A DNA stretch of 64,000 nt, from positions 124,001 through 188,000 of the forward strand of contig JACJXZ010000014.1 of assembly GCA_020636375.1 (NCBI GenBank), given 5' to 3'. Positions 17,234 to 26,933 of the stretch are shown one piece after another. The stretch's first letter is position 1, and every line of letters starts with the position of its first letter. The notes beneath the pieces are model-generated. The model had not been told where the DNA came from. It searched no databases and saw only the letters and a list, made by a program, of their open reading frames with translations. A program made the translations under genes and the position numbers. The DNA comes from Lewinellaceae bacterium. GTDB taxonomy: Bacteria; Bacteroidota; Bacteroidia; Chitinophagales; Saprospiraceae.

Positions 17234-20200
17234 ATGAAAAAGAAGCTCTTACTCTTTCTGGTGGTTTTACCTTTCTTTTCCTTTTCACAGGCGGTAGATA
17301 GGTCGTCGGTGGCAAGCCGGGTGGATAGCTTGCTCGAATTGTCCCGGGAGTATAGCGGCGACAGCAAGTTTGACAGCGCGCTGGCCCGGATCGAAGCTGC
17401 CGAAGAGCTAACTCTGGAAAAACTGGGCCGGGAATCGGCGGCTTTCGGCAGTGTCTGCTTCCATCGCGGATACCTGCATGATCGCAAGGGCGAATACAAA
17501 GATGCTGAAAAATGGTACCTCGAAGCGCTTGCCATTCAGGAAAAACACTTCGGGAGGATACATCCCGATTATGCTTCCAGCGTGCACAACCTGGCGCGCG
17601 TATACCTCGAAATGGGCGATTACGAAAAGACAGAGCCTCTTTCCCGGGAAGCTGTGGCGCTGCGAGAAGAAATCTATGGCAAAGAACACCCGGATTATGC
17701 CAGAAGCCTGATTAACCTGGGAAACCTGTTTTTGCACCGGAATGACCCGGAAAAGGCGGAACCTTTGTTGTTTGAAGCCCGGGCGATCATGGAAAAAACA
17801 CTGGGCAAAGAGCATCCGGACTACGCCTTCTGCCTGCACAACCTGGCAGTTATATACTGGCAGCTCGGCAATTATGAGGCGGCAGAGCCTTTTATCCTCG
17901 AAGCTGTGGCCCTCCGAAAGAAAACCCTGGGCGACACGCATCCATTTTATGCCTATAGCCTGGTCAACCTGGCCATTTTATATGGTTCCATGGGGGAATA
18001 TGAAAAGGCAGGCCTGCTTTCTCTTGAATCCCTATCGATATTTGAAAAAACCATAGGCAAAGAACATCCGGATTATGCTATGGCCCTCAACCGGCTGGCA
18101 ACCCATTACCGGGACCTGGGCATCTATGAAAAGGCGGAAACGCTTTACCGGGAGGCAGCAGCGATCTGCGAAAAGCCCGGAAACAAGGAGAATATAAGAT
18201 GCGCCAATGTGCTGAATAACCTGGGTGCATTATATTTCCTGACGGAGGAATACGAAAAAGCCGAGCCGCTTTACCGGGAAGCCCTTGCCGTTGTAGAAAA
18301 AATAGTGGGAAAAGAACACCCGGAATATGCCAACGGGTTGGATAACCTGGCGAATCTTTATATGTACATGGAGGAATACAGCAAAGCAGAGGCACTCTTC
18401 CTCGAAGCGTTGGCTTTAAATAAAAAGGTGCAGGGCGAAGAACATCCCGGATATGGCCGAAGCCTGAACAACCTCGCATTATTTTACAAAAGAGTGGGCA
18501 GGACAAAGGAGGCGGAACAACTTCTGAGCGAAGCTATTGCCGTCAAGGAAAAAACCTTAAGCGAGACAAATCCAGACTATGAAAACAGCCTGGTTATCCT
18601 GGGGGGAATGTATTTCGAAATGCGCGACAACGGGAAAGCCCAACCGCTTTTGCTCAAAGCTAATGAAATTGGAAAGGCCTTGCTGGAAAGGGCCGCCCGC
18701 CACCTTTCGGAAAGCGAGTTGGCTGAATACATCCATTCGTTTAACAACAGGCAGGATTTGTTTTTTTCCTTTATCGAAAATCGGCCGGAATTGTCAGGAG
18801 CTGCCTTCGACAATGCCCTCTTTTACAAAGGCTTTTTACTCAACTCAGCCCGGCAGGTCAGCAAACTGGCACAGGCTGATTCTACCACTGCTCAGATGTT
18901 CTACCGCCTGAAATCCTGCTACCGCCGCCTGGCCAGGGAGTATTCCAGGCCCCTTGCCGGGCAGGACGAGGTGGCTGAACTCGAAGAAAAAGCCAACCGC
19001 CTGGAGAAAGAACTGGCCCGGACAGTAGCCGGCTTCGGCGATGCCCTACGGCAGGTGGGCTGGCGGGAAGTCCAGAAACAACTACAGGCCGGCGAAGCGG
19101 CAGTGGAATTTGTACATTATGATCATTACAGCAAAGAAACGTCTGACCGCACCCTGTATGCCGCCCTGGTCCTGCGGCCAGGCGATGAGCGGCCTTATTT
19201 CATCTCTCTTTTTGAAGAAACGGCATTCGGCAAACTGCTCGCCCAGGAAGAGGTGCCTGGCAAAAACTTTTTAGCTCAGGCTTATTCCCGGGGAATCACG
19301 CCTAAGAAAAAAGGGCAGGGGCCGGGGTTGTTCGAACTGGCCTGGCAGCCGCTGGATAGCCTGCTGGCAGGCATCCATACCGTTTACTTCTCGCCGAGCG
19401 GGCGCCTGCACCGGGTCAATTTCGGAGCTATTCCGGTGGGGAAAGACAGCGTCTTGGCGGACAAATATGGCCTGGTGCGGCTGGGCAGTACCCGCTCTCT
19501 GGTTTTGCCTTCTGTTACACACAGCAACACGCCCCCAAAAGCACTGCTCTTTGGCGGCATTCAGTACGAACTGGACACGGCTTCCATGCAACAGGATACG
19601 GCTCTTCTAACCTTGTTGCCGGCAAATGCTGAAACATTGTCTTTCAAATATGCGGCCCGCGGCCCGGACCGCCGGTTGAATAACTGGAATTTCCTGCCGG
19701 GCACAAAAGCGGAGGTCGCCAATATTGACACTTTGCTCAGAAAGGCAGGCTATGTTTCCGAAATAAGGTCCGGAACAACAGCCTCCGAAGGCGCCTTTAA
19801 AGCCATTGGCCGGCTTGGGGGCCCTGCACCACGCGTATTGCACCTGGCTACACATGGTTATTTCTTCCCAAACCCAGATTCCCCTGGAGGGGGGCTGGCT
19901 GACAACTCCTCCTCCCTCGGGGCAGGCTGGGAAGAGGCTTCAACCTTCATGATCTCCGATCACCCAATGATTCGTTCCGGGCTGATCCTGGCCGGAGGCA
20001 ACTACGCCTGGCAAACAGGCCAACCTTTTCGACCGGACATGGAAGACGGGATACTGACGGCCTTCGAAATCTCCCAGTTGGACTTATCCGATACCGAACT
20101 CGTCGTGCTCTCCGCCTGCGAGACCGGCCTGGGCGACATACAGGGCAGCGAGGGCGTCTACGGCCTGCAGCGGGCCTTCAAGATCGCCGGGGCGGGCAAA

Positions 20201-20380
20201 ATCATCATGAGCCTGTGGCAGGTGCCGGACGAGCAGACGCAGGAGATGATGGTAAGCTTTTACCGCCACTGGCTGGAAGAGGGCATGGAAATCCCGGAGG
20301 CTTTCCGCGCGGCGCAGCGGGAGATGCGGGAGAAGTATGAGGAACCTTATTATTGGGGAGCCTTCGTCCTCATCGAATAA
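17234..20380 (+). CDS. Secreted TPR-CHAT protein (caspase-like protease)
   Basis: From ATG 17234 the product is 1,048 residues with signal peptide MKKKLLLFLVVLPFFSFS. About ten 42-residue kinesin-light-chain-type TPRs cover residues 30-440, with the recurring core KEHPDYAxxLxNLAxLY and YEKAEPL. A helical linker (about 490-640) leads to a C-terminal CHAT domain. Its catalytic dyad is His874 in HLATHGYF and Cys962 in VLSACETGLGD. CHAT domains are separase/caspase-related peptidases; the TPRs should bind a partner or substrate. The signal peptide places it outside the cytoplasm, unlike CHAT proteases of immune systems. It is monocistronic, with no gasdermin-like or Csx-like neighbour. Confidence 0.92.
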   Translation: MKKKLLLFLVVLPFFSFSQAVDRSSVASRVDSLLELSREYSGDSKFDSALARIEAAEELTLEKLGRESAAFGSVCFHRGYLHDRKGEYKDAEKWYLEALAIQEKHFGRIHPDYASSVHNLARVYLEMGDYEKTEPLSREAVALREEIYGKEHPDYARSLINLGNLFLHRNDPEKAEPLLFEARAIMEKTLGKEHPDYAFCLHNLAVIYWQLGNYEAAEPFILEAVALRKKTLGDTHPFYAYSLVNLAILYGSMGEYEKAGLLSLESLSIFEKTIGKEHPDYAMALNRLATHYRDLGIYEKAETLYREAAAICEKPGNKENIRCANVLNNLGALYFLTEEYEKAEPLYREALAVVEKIVGKEHPEYANGLDNLANLYMYMEEYSKAEALFLEALALNKKVQGEEHPGYGRSLNNLALFYKRVGRTKEAEQLLSEAIAVKEKTLSETNPDYENSLVILGGMYFEMRDNGKAQPLLLKANEIGKALLERAARHLSESELAEYIHSFNNRQDLFFSFIENRPELSGAAFDNALFYKGFLLNSARQVSKLAQADSTTAQMFYRLKSCYRRLAREYSRPLAGQDEVAELEEKANRLEKELARTVAGFGDALRQVGWREVQKQLQAGEAAVEFVHYDHYSKETSDRTLYAALVLRPGDERPYFISLFEETAFGKLLAQEEVPGKNFLAQAYSRGITPKKKGQGPGLFELAWQPLDSLLAGIHTVYFSPSGRLHRVNFGAIPVGKDSVLADKYGLVRLGSTRSLVLPSVTHSNTPPKALLFGGIQYELDTASMQQDTALLTLLPANAETLSFKYAARGPDRRLNNWNFLPGTKAEVANIDTLLRKAGYVSEIRSGTTASEGAFKAIGRLGGPAPRVLHLATHGYFFPNPDSPGGGLADNSSSLGAGWEEASTFMISDHPMIRSGLILAGGNYAWQTGQPFRPDMEDGILTAFEISQLDLSDTELVVLSACETGLGDIQGSEGVYGLQRAFKIAGAGKIIMSLWQVPDEQTQEMMVSFYRHWLEEGMEIPEAFRAAQREMREKYEEPYYWGAFVLIE

Positions 20381-20426
20381 AAAGGTAAGCTGATCAGGTT
20401 TGCGAAACCCCGATGGTTGCGCCAGC

Positions 20427-20972
20427 CTACTCTATGCGGTGCTCCCCGAAGAGCGGCAGGCCTCTGTCCCGCCCCGAAAGCACCAGATCCTGTTCACCGA
20501 CCTGCCAGTCGATGTTCAGCTTCGGGTCGTCGAACCGGATGCCTCCCTCGTGTTCGCTGGAGTAGTAGTTGTCGCATTTGTAAAAAAACTCCGCCGTTTC
20601 GCTCAGCACCACGTATCCGTGGGCGAAGCCGCGGGGGATAAAGAGCTGGCGTTTGTTTTCCGCGCTGATCACCAGGCTGTAGGACTGCCCGTAAGTGGGG
20701 GAGCCTTCCCGGATGTCCACCGCTACATCCAGCACTTCGCCCTGCAGTACCCGCACCAGCTTGGCCTGGGCGTAGGGCTCCACCTGATAGTGCAGGCCGC
20801 GCAGCACGCCGTAGGCCGAGCGGGCCTGGTTGTCCTGGACGAAGTCGGCGATAACGCCGCCCTGTTCGAACAGGTTCTGGTTGAAGGATTCGAAGAAGTA
20901 GCCGCGTTCGTCTGCCCAGACTTTGGGCAGGAACACTTTCAGGCCGTCGATGGGTGTGTCTATAAATGGCAT
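20427..20972 (-). CDS. rfbC: dTDP-4-dehydrorhamnose 3,5-epimerase
   Basis: The 181-residue product is full length for RmlC. It shows the cupin signature GVLRGLHYQ with the catalytic His, KLVRVLQGEVLDVAVDIR, and FIPRGFAHGYVVLSE. It makes dTDP-4-keto-L-rhamnose for cell-surface polysaccharide. The other rml genes are not adjacent. It is transcribed alone, away from a large foldback at 21097-21407. Confidence 0.95.
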   Translation of the reverse strand: MPFIDTPIDGLKVFLPKVWADERGYFFESFNQNLFEQGGVIADFVQDNQARSAYGVLRGLHYQVEPYAQAKLVRVLQGEVLDVAVDIREGSPTYGQSYSLVISAENKRQLFIPRGFAHGYVVLSETAEFFYKCDNYYSSEHEGGIRFDDPKLNIDWQVGEQDLVLSGRDRGLPLFGEHRIE

Positions 20973-21096
20973 TGGGCCGTTTTTCTGATTTCCGGGTGCA
21001 AAGGTAACAGACAGAATGGTAAAATTGCCAGGTTCGGCCCGGTAAAGTGTGGCCGGCAGGGCCGGGATGTCGTTTTAAGGATGCTATTTCGGAGCA

Positions 21097-21407
21097 GGGC
21101 AATTCTTTAATTGTGCCCCTTCGGTGTTAGGAGGATTTAGGTTTTAGGCATTAGGTGCCTGTTGAGTGCCCGATTAGGCCGGGACTGTTCAAAACGCTGT
21201 GTCTTTTGTTTAAACCGCGGAGACACGTAGAGAGGTCACAAAGTATTCGCTGTCAAGCGAATACTCTGCGGTTTTCCGCGGCCTCGGCGGTTCAAAACTT
21301 GCGGGCGGACACACATTTCTGAACAATCTCATTAGACCTGGGTTGCCCCTAAAACCCACAGCCTAAAACCTAAAACCGACCAAGGGGTGCAAAAAGGAAT
21401 TGCGCCC
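21097..21407. repeat. 311-bp nested foldback between rfbC and der
   Basis: Successive complementary arms nest around one centre: GGGCAATTC (21097) with GAATTGCGCCC (21397-21407), TGTGCCCCTT with AAGGGGTGCA, TTTAGGTTTTAGGC (21136-21149) with GCCTAAAACCTAAA (21361-21374), TGTTCA and TGTGTC with TGAACA and GACACA, and AGTATTCGCT with AGCGAATACT at the core. No ORF is present. It fills almost the whole intergenic gap. Confidence 0.75.
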
Positions 21408-21469
21408 CGCAACAATATAACCATATAACACCCCTCCCGGCTCCACTAAACCAACATATCCCCATCCCT

Positions 21470-22774
21470 TTACTTCTTCCGAAAGAACACCGATATCGGC
21501 ACTCCCGTAAAGGTGAAATGCTTACGGAGCTGGTTCTCCAGGTAGTTCTTGTAATTATCCTTAACGTGTTTGGGGTTGTTGCAGAAGAAGGCGAAGGCCG
21601 GGTAATACGTCGGCAGTTGGGTCACGTATTTGATCTTTACGTAGCGGCCGCGGTGGGAGGGAGGCGGATAGCGCTCGATGGCTTCGAGCATGACTTCATT
21701 CAGTTCCGAGGTCTTGATCTTGCGCTGGCGGTTGGCGTACACCTCCAGGGCTACCTCGATAGACTTGAAAATCCGCTGCTTTTCGATGGCTGAAATGAAG
21801 ACGACCGGCACGTCGGTGAAGGGGGCGATGCGCCGCTTGACCTCTGCTTCGTAATCGCGGGCGGTGTTGGTCTCTTTTTCCAGCAGGTCCCATTTGTTGA
21901 CGAGCAGGACGATGCCCTTGTTGCGGCGCTGGGCCAGCCGGAAGATGCTCATGTCCTGCGCTTCCAGGCCGAGCTGGGCGTCGATCATGAGGATGCAGAC
22001 ATCGGCCTCCTCGATGGCTTTGATGGCGCGCATGACCGAGTAGAACTCCAGGTCTTCGTGTACCCTGGATTTTTTCCGGATGCCGGCGGTGTCGATCAGG
22101 AGGAACTCTTTGCCGAACTTGCCGTATTTGGTGTGGATGCTGTCGCGGGTAGTGCCGGCGATCTCGGTTACGATGTTGCGTTCTTCGCCCAGCAGGGCGT
22201 TGGTGAGGGAGGATTTGCCCACGTTGGGCTGCCCCACGATGGCAAACTTGGGGATGTCGCTCTGCTCTTCCTCGTCCTCGTCGATGTGTTCCACCACGGC
22301 GTCCAGCAGCTCGCCGCTGCCGCTGCCTGTGAGGGAAGAGAGGAAGTGGGTCTCCTCGAAGCCCAGGCTCCAGAACTCGTTGGCGTCCATCATCCGCTGG
22401 TTGTTGTCCACCTTGTTGACGGCCAGGAAGACCGGCTTGTCGGAGCGCCGCAGCAGGTCGGCCACCTCCTCGTCCAGGTCGGTGATCCCGGTGGTCACGT
22501 CCACCATGAAAATGATGACCCGGGCTTCCTGCACGGCGATCTGTACCTGCGAACGGATGGCGGCCTCGAACACGTCTTCCGAATTTTTTACAAAGCCGCC
22601 CGTGTCGACCACCGTAAAGGTCTTGCCGTTCCAGAAGCTGCTGCCGTACTGCCGGTCGCGCGTCACCCCGCTGGTGTCGTCGATGATGGCCTGCCGTTCT
22701 CCGATCAGGCGGTTGTAAAGGGTGGACTTCCCGACGTTGGGGCGCCCCACGATTGCTACTATATTGTTGCCCAT
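21470..22774 (-). CDS. der: Ribosome-assembly GTPase Der (EngA)
   Basis: The 434-residue protein has two GTPase domains, each with a P-loop (VAIVGRPNVGKST at 6-18 and FAIVGQPNVGKSS), G3 DTGG/DTAG, and G4 NKVD/NKWD. A C-terminal KH-like domain ends in GVPISVFFRKK. Der is essential for 50S subunit maturation. The GbsR-like regulator gene lies 34 bp upstream, and the two are probably co-transcribed. Confidence 0.98.
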   Translation of the reverse strand: MGNNIVAIVGRPNVGKSTLYNRLIGERQAIIDDTSGVTRDRQYGSSFWNGKTFTVVDTGGFVKNSEDVFEAAIRSQVQIAVQEARVIIFMVDVTTGITDLDEEVADLLRRSDKPVFLAVNKVDNNQRMMDANEFWSLGFEETHFLSSLTGSGSGELLDAVVEHIDEDEEEQSDIPKFAIVGQPNVGKSSLTNALLGEERNIVTEIAGTTRDSIHTKYGKFGKEFLLIDTAGIRKKSRVHEDLEFYSVMRAIKAIEEADVCILMIDAQLGLEAQDMSIFRLAQRRNKGIVLLVNKWDLLEKETNTARDYEAEVKRRIAPFTDVPVVFISAIEKQRIFKSIEVALEVYANRQRKIKTSELNEVMLEAIERYPPPSHRGRYVKIKYVTQLPTYYPAFAFFCNNPKHVKDNYKNYLENQLRKHFTFTGVPISVFFRKK

Positions 22775-22808
22775 GATTTTTTGGCTTGGTGAGTAGGGGG
22801 TTGGTTGT

Positions 22809-23309
22809 TCATTTGATCATTTTCATAAAAGTCCCCACAAACCAGTTGGAGTCGGATTTGACCAGCGTGTCGAGGGTGGAGTCTGCTTTGTTGGAGAAGA
22901 GTTTGATCTCGCGGATGATCTCGACGAATTCCTCTGCCTCCTCGCTTTCCGGGTCGACGCTGGAGATTTCGTCCAGGACGCGGAGCATGGGCTCCAGTTC
23001 GCGCTTTTTGCGCTGGATGATGATGTTTTTCACCACTTCCCACATGTCTTTCTCGGCGACGAAGAATTCCTTGCGTTCGCCCGGCTTTAGTTCTTTGAAC
23101 ACCAGCCCCCAGTCGATCAGCGCCCGGATGTTCATGTTGGCGTTGCCCCGGGAGATCTGCAGCTCCTCCATGATCTCTTCGGCGGAGAGGGCCTCCGGTG
23201 AGATCAGGAGCAGCGCATGGATTTGAGCCATGGTGCGGTTGATGCCCCAGCTCGAACCCAGGGCGCCCCACGATTGTATAAACTTTTCTTTTCCTTCTTT
23301 TAATGTCAT
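22809..23309 (-). CDS. GbsR/MarR-family transcriptional regulator
   Basis: The 166-residue product begins MTLKEGKEKFIQSWGALGSSW, the opening typical of GbsR-type proteins. A winged helix-turn-helix covers about 35-85 (LSAEEIMEELQISRGNANMNIRAL on the recognition helix side). The C-terminal helices (90-166) should form the dimer interface. Its ligand and targets are unknown. It is the first gene of a likely two-gene operon with der. An AGGAGG-like sequence lies more than 25 bp before the start, too far to act as an ordinary ribosome-binding site. Confidence 0.85.
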   Translation of the reverse strand: MTLKEGKEKFIQSWGALGSSWGINRTMAQIHALLLISPEALSAEEIMEELQISRGNANMNIRALIDWGLVFKELKPGERKEFFVAEKDMWEVVKNIIIQRKKRELEPMLRVLDEISSVDPESEEAEEFVEIIREIKLFSNKADSTLDTLVKSDSNWFVGTFMKMIK

Positions 23310-23646
23310 TTGGAGTGAGTATTAACGAACGCTCAATAGAAACAACCTCCTGTTAGCGAAGTTTCAAAAAATACTGAACCGACAAAATAAATAAAAATTT
23401 ACGAAATTTGTTTATGCCGGCGATAGCATGAGGTGGCGGTGCCAGAACTCTTGTGTATGTGTGCATTCGTGTATATGTGCATGCGGCAGGCCTGCATTTG
23501 GCCAGCCGCAAAACCATAACGCCAAAATACCATAACACCTGAAAGTAAGTACCTGGACACAAATAATATTACATAAAACCGAGTCTAAGCCCCGGATATT
23601 CAGTCATTCACTCATTCATTAATTCAGTCCATGTACTTAGTTACAA
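23310..23646. other. Gene-free gap
   Basis: This gap lies between the GbsR-like start and the gcvT stop, both genes being on the minus strand. It is AT-rich near 23370-23410 and has degenerate ATTCATTC words near 23600-23620. I see no ORF, RNA gene or strong terminator. Confidence 0.6.
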
Positions 23647-24756
23647 TCACCCCTTATAAAACGGCGGCCTGGCCACTGTCGCCTCCAGCCGCTTTTTGCC
23701 GGCCACCACAAAGATGGCGGTGCCGGGCTCGGCGAATGCCTTTTGCACATAGCCCATGCCGATGGGATAATCGAGGGAAGGGGACATGGTTCCGGAGGTT
23801 ACCTTTCCGATCTCCCGGCCCTGTTCATCTTCGATGGGATAATCGTGCCGGGGCACCCGTCGTTCTTCGGGCAGGACGAAGCCCACCAGTTTGCGGCTCA
23901 CGCCTTCTTCCCGTTGCCGGGCGAAGGCATCCCGGCTGATGAAATCGCCTTTTTTGGTTTTGGTGATCCACCCCAGCCCGGCCTCGATGGGGGAGGTGTT
24001 GTCGTCGATGTCGTTGCCGTAGAGGCAGTAGCCCATCTCCAGGCGCAGGGTGTCGCGGGCGCCCAGGCCGATGGGCTGGATGTCATGGGCTTTGCCGGCT
24101 TCGAAGACGGCGTCCCACAGCTCGGCGGCCCTGGAGGCGTCCACATACAGCTCGAAGCCGCCGGCGCCGGTGTACCCGGTGGCGGAGATGAGCACGTTGT
24201 CGATCCCGGCAAAGGTTCCTTTGGTGAAGGTATAATATTTGAGGCCCTGCAGGTCTACGGCGGTGAGCGGCTGCAGGGCGTCGGCGGCCAGCGGCCCCTG
24301 TACGGCCAGCAGGGCCGTCTGGTCGGAGATGTTGATCAGGCGGGTGTCAAATTCGTTGTGGCGGTTGGCCCACGCCCAGTCCTTGTCGATATTGGAAGCG
24401 TTGACGACCAGCATGAAAGCCTGTTCTCCTTCAGCGCACATGTCCTCCGGCAACCGGTAAACCAGGCAGTCGTCGACGATGCCCCCCTGCTCGTTGGGGA
24501 AACAGGAGTACTGCGCATCCCCGATCTCCAGCTTGGAGGCGTCGTTGGTGGTGATTTTCTGGACGAGCTGCAGGGCTTCCTTCCCCCGTACGACAAACTC
24601 TCCCATGTGAGATACGTCGAAGACTCCTACCTTGTTCCTTACCTGCTGGTGCTCCTCCTTGATGCCGGCGTAGGAAATAGGCATGTTATACCCGGCAAAC
24701 TCCGCCATGCGCGCGCCCAGCGCAATGTGCTTTTCCGTTAAAGGTGTATTTTTCAT
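23647..24756 (-). CDS. gcvT: Glycine cleavage system T protein (aminomethyltransferase)
   Basis: The start is ATG at 24756 (MKNTPLTEKHIALGARMAEF), giving 369 residues. The open frame upstream encodes the polypyrimidine tract and is rejected. Family marks include GVFDVSHMGEF, NDASKLEIGDAQYS and GLGARDTLRLEMGYCLYGND, and the C-terminal barrel has EERRVPRHDYPI. The enzyme releases ammonia from the aminomethyl lipoyl-H protein and forms methylene-tetrahydrofolate. The H and P protein genes are not nearby. Confidence 0.96.
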   Translation of the reverse strand: MKNTPLTEKHIALGARMAEFAGYNMPISYAGIKEEHQQVRNKVGVFDVSHMGEFVVRGKEALQLVQKITTNDASKLEIGDAQYSCFPNEQGGIVDDCLVYRLPEDMCAEGEQAFMLVVNASNIDKDWAWANRHNEFDTRLINISDQTALLAVQGPLAADALQPLTAVDLQGLKYYTFTKGTFAGIDNVLISATGYTGAGGFELYVDASRAAELWDAVFEAGKAHDIQPIGLGARDTLRLEMGYCLYGNDIDDNTSPIEAGLGWITKTKKGDFISRDAFARQREEGVSRKLVGFVLPEERRVPRHDYPIEDEQGREIGKVTSGTMSPSLDYPIGMGYVQKAFAEPGTAIFVVAGKKRLEATVARPPFYKG

Positions 24757-24774
24757 ATTTTGGTTTTTATCCCC

Positions 24775-24857
24775 TTTTTTTCCCTCCCTCTCCCCCTCTC
24801 CCCTCTCCCCCTCTCTCCCTCCCTCTCTCCCCCTCTCCCCCTCTCCCCCCCTCCCTA
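24775..24857. repeat. Polypyrimidine/polypurine tract
   Basis: About 83 bases consist of C and T only on the plus strand, with degenerate CCCTCTCC units. It lies between gcvT and the cyclophilin gene and reaches the latter's stop codon. Mirror symmetry within it could allow triplex DNA. Confidence 0.8.
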
Positions 24858-26864
24858 CCGGAGCACAATCTCCTCGATCCTGTCTCCCACCTGAATCTGG
24901 TGCACCACCTCCATTCCGCTGATCACCCGCGCAAATATAGTATAATTGCCATCCAGATGTGGTGCCGGCGCGTGGGTAATGAAGAATTGGGTGCATTCGG
25001 TGTGGTTACCGGCAGAGGCCATCCCGACGAGGCCCTCGCTTAGGTAGTGAAGGGGCGACAATTCCGACCGTATGGTATAATCCAGGCTGCCGTATCCGTC
25101 GCCCCGCAGGCCGCCGCCCTGGATGACGAAGTTGGGGACTACCCGGTGAAAAACTTTATCGGTATAGAAATTCTGGCTGATCAGGGCGACAAAGTTGGCC
25201 ACGGTTCCCGGAGCGATATCGGGAAGCAGCTCCAGGACGATATTGCCTCGCGGCGTCTTTATGGTGACGTTCCGGCTGTTGGCTATCCGGGTTATCATGC
25301 TCCAGTCAATGGGGTGGTTGAATTCAGGGGTGCGGTTGGGCGGTTCGGGTTCCCCTTTGAGGAAGGCCAGCGTTTTCCGGAGTTCGTTGTACGTTTCGAT
25401 CTCCTTGGGCAATTCCAGGCGGGACAAGGCCGTGTCCAGCAGGCCGTAGCTTGGAATATAGGTCTGATAGTTGAGGCTGGCATTGCGCAGGGCCCCGGCG
25501 GCGATGGCGATCATGGCGGGGTCGCCGGTCTGCATCGCTTCCAGGAACATGCCGAGCAATTCCCGGCGCACCTGCCGGTAGCCCTCGCCGAAGAAGGCCC
25601 GGAAATCCTTCCGGTTGCTGATATCGGCGAGCACTTCCATAGTGGTGGTGCGGATAGCCGGCGTTTCGGCCCGGAAGCCTTCGCGGTAGACGTAGCGGTA
25701 GTTCCACCCGAACTCGCCGAGCGCTTTCAGGGCCGCCGCTTTTTCATAGGGAGAGTTGGCGCCGGTGAGGCGCTGCCGCAGTTCGGCGTTGATGGCGTCC
25801 CGGTAGTCGACGTAGTAGGCGGGGAGATGGCGGTTGGCGGCCTGGTACATGCCCAGTTGTGCCTGCCAGGGCAGCGTGTCCTTGGCCAGTTGCCAGTACA
25901 AAGTGGCATCTCTGGAGTCGCCGTTCTCCAGGAAGTACTGGACGGCTCGGCTGGCGAGGTGGATATTGTTGGCCTTCAGCGCTTCCAGGGCGACAGGTTT
26001 GACTTTTTCATACTCGAAATTCCCCAGGGCCCGCAGTATGTTGCACCGCACCCGGTAATCCTGCTCCTTGCCGAATGCTTCGGCCAGGCTGTTCAAAGCC
26101 ATTTCTGAGCGGGCCTTGCCCAGCGCTACGGCCACCGCCATCCGGATGCGGGGATCTGCCGGCCGGCGCAAGGCGGCGGACAGAGCCGGCACTTCCGAAC
26201 TGTCGATCCGGATGTCCTGCGCCCGGAGCAGGTAGTTGGCGGCGATCACCCGGCAATCGGCGGGATACTCCTCGCCTGTGGCCAGGGCCAGCATCCGGGC
26301 CGTGCCCTCCGGCAGGGTAAGGCCCCTCAGGGCGTACCGGTAGATGCCCAGCGCCTGCCCTTCCAACAGCAAGGTATCCGCCGGCTTGTAGGTGGTAATG
26401 GTACTCAGGGCCAACAGGCTGGCCTCCGGCCCGCATTTCCCGGTCGCTTCCAGGATGGCCCGGTTGGCCTGCCAGTACACGCCGGCGGTGTCGTCGCGGC
26501 TGAATGCTTTCAAAAGCAGGGCCTCGCCGGAAGCGGCGCCAGACTGGCCAATGGCAAAGGCCGCAGCGGCGCGCACCTCATCAGAGGGGTCGGCCAGCAG
26601 CAGCGCCAGGCTGTCGTTGGCGGAAGAATCCCGGATAGAACCGAAGGCCATCGCCGCCAGGTACCGATAGGTCGGGTTCTCGTGGTGAAAATAAGGATAC
26701 AGGCTGTCCCTCAACTGCCGGTCCTGAAAGTTGTGGATTCTCTGAAAGACAGGGTCTTCTATCTTGATCTCTACATCGGTCGGCACTTCGTCGGAGGGAG
26801 GGATACACCCCCCGTGAAGCAACAACCCGAATAAGGGTATCCCCAATGCAGTTTTCCAGTTCAT
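24855..26864 (-). CDS. HEAT-repeat / cyclophilin fusion lipoprotein
   Basis: The 669-residue product has a lipoprotein signal (MNWKTALGIPLFGLLLHGGC, lipid cysteine at 20). HEAT-type repeats fill about residues 45-460 (DEVRAAAAFAIGQSG, PRIRMAVAVALGKA, VRCNILRALGNF). A cyclophilin-type peptidyl-prolyl isomerase domain covers about 515-669: NIVLELLPDIAPGTVANFVAL, FHRVVPNFVIQGG, and GMASAGNHTECTQFFIT. The HEAT array should dock a partner while the isomerase acts on envelope proteins. The penicillin-binding protein gene is 69 bp upstream in the same direction. Confidence 0.9.
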   Translation of the reverse strand: MNWKTALGIPLFGLLLHGGCIPPSDEVPTDVEIKIEDPVFQRIHNFQDRQLRDSLYPYFHHENPTYRYLAAMAFGSIRDSSANDSLALLLADPSDEVRAAAAFAIGQSGAASGEALLLKAFSRDDTAGVYWQANRAILEATGKCGPEASLLALSTITTYKPADTLLLEGQALGIYRYALRGLTLPEGTARMLALATGEEYPADCRVIAANYLLRAQDIRIDSSEVPALSAALRRPADPRIRMAVAVALGKARSEMALNSLAEAFGKEQDYRVRCNILRALGNFEYEKVKPVALEALKANNIHLASRAVQYFLENGDSRDATLYWQLAKDTLPWQAQLGMYQAANRHLPAYYVDYRDAINAELRQRLTGANSPYEKAAALKALGEFGWNYRYVYREGFRAETPAIRTTTMEVLADISNRKDFRAFFGEGYRQVRRELLGMFLEAMQTGDPAMIAIAAGALRNASLNYQTYIPSYGLLDTALSRLELPKEIETYNELRKTLAFLKGEPEPPNRTPEFNHPIDWSMITRIANSRNVTIKTPRGNIVLELLPDIAPGTVANFVALISQNFYTDKVFHRVVPNFVIQGGGLRGDGYGSLDYTIRSELSPLHYLSEGLVGMASAGNHTECTQFFITHAPAPHLDGNYTIFARVISGMEVVHQIQVGDRIEEIVLR

Positions 26865-26933
26865 GCAGATTTAAGTTGGTTAAGCGTTAATCTCCCCCTC
26901 CTTCCTTCATTCCTTCATTCATTCATTCATTCC

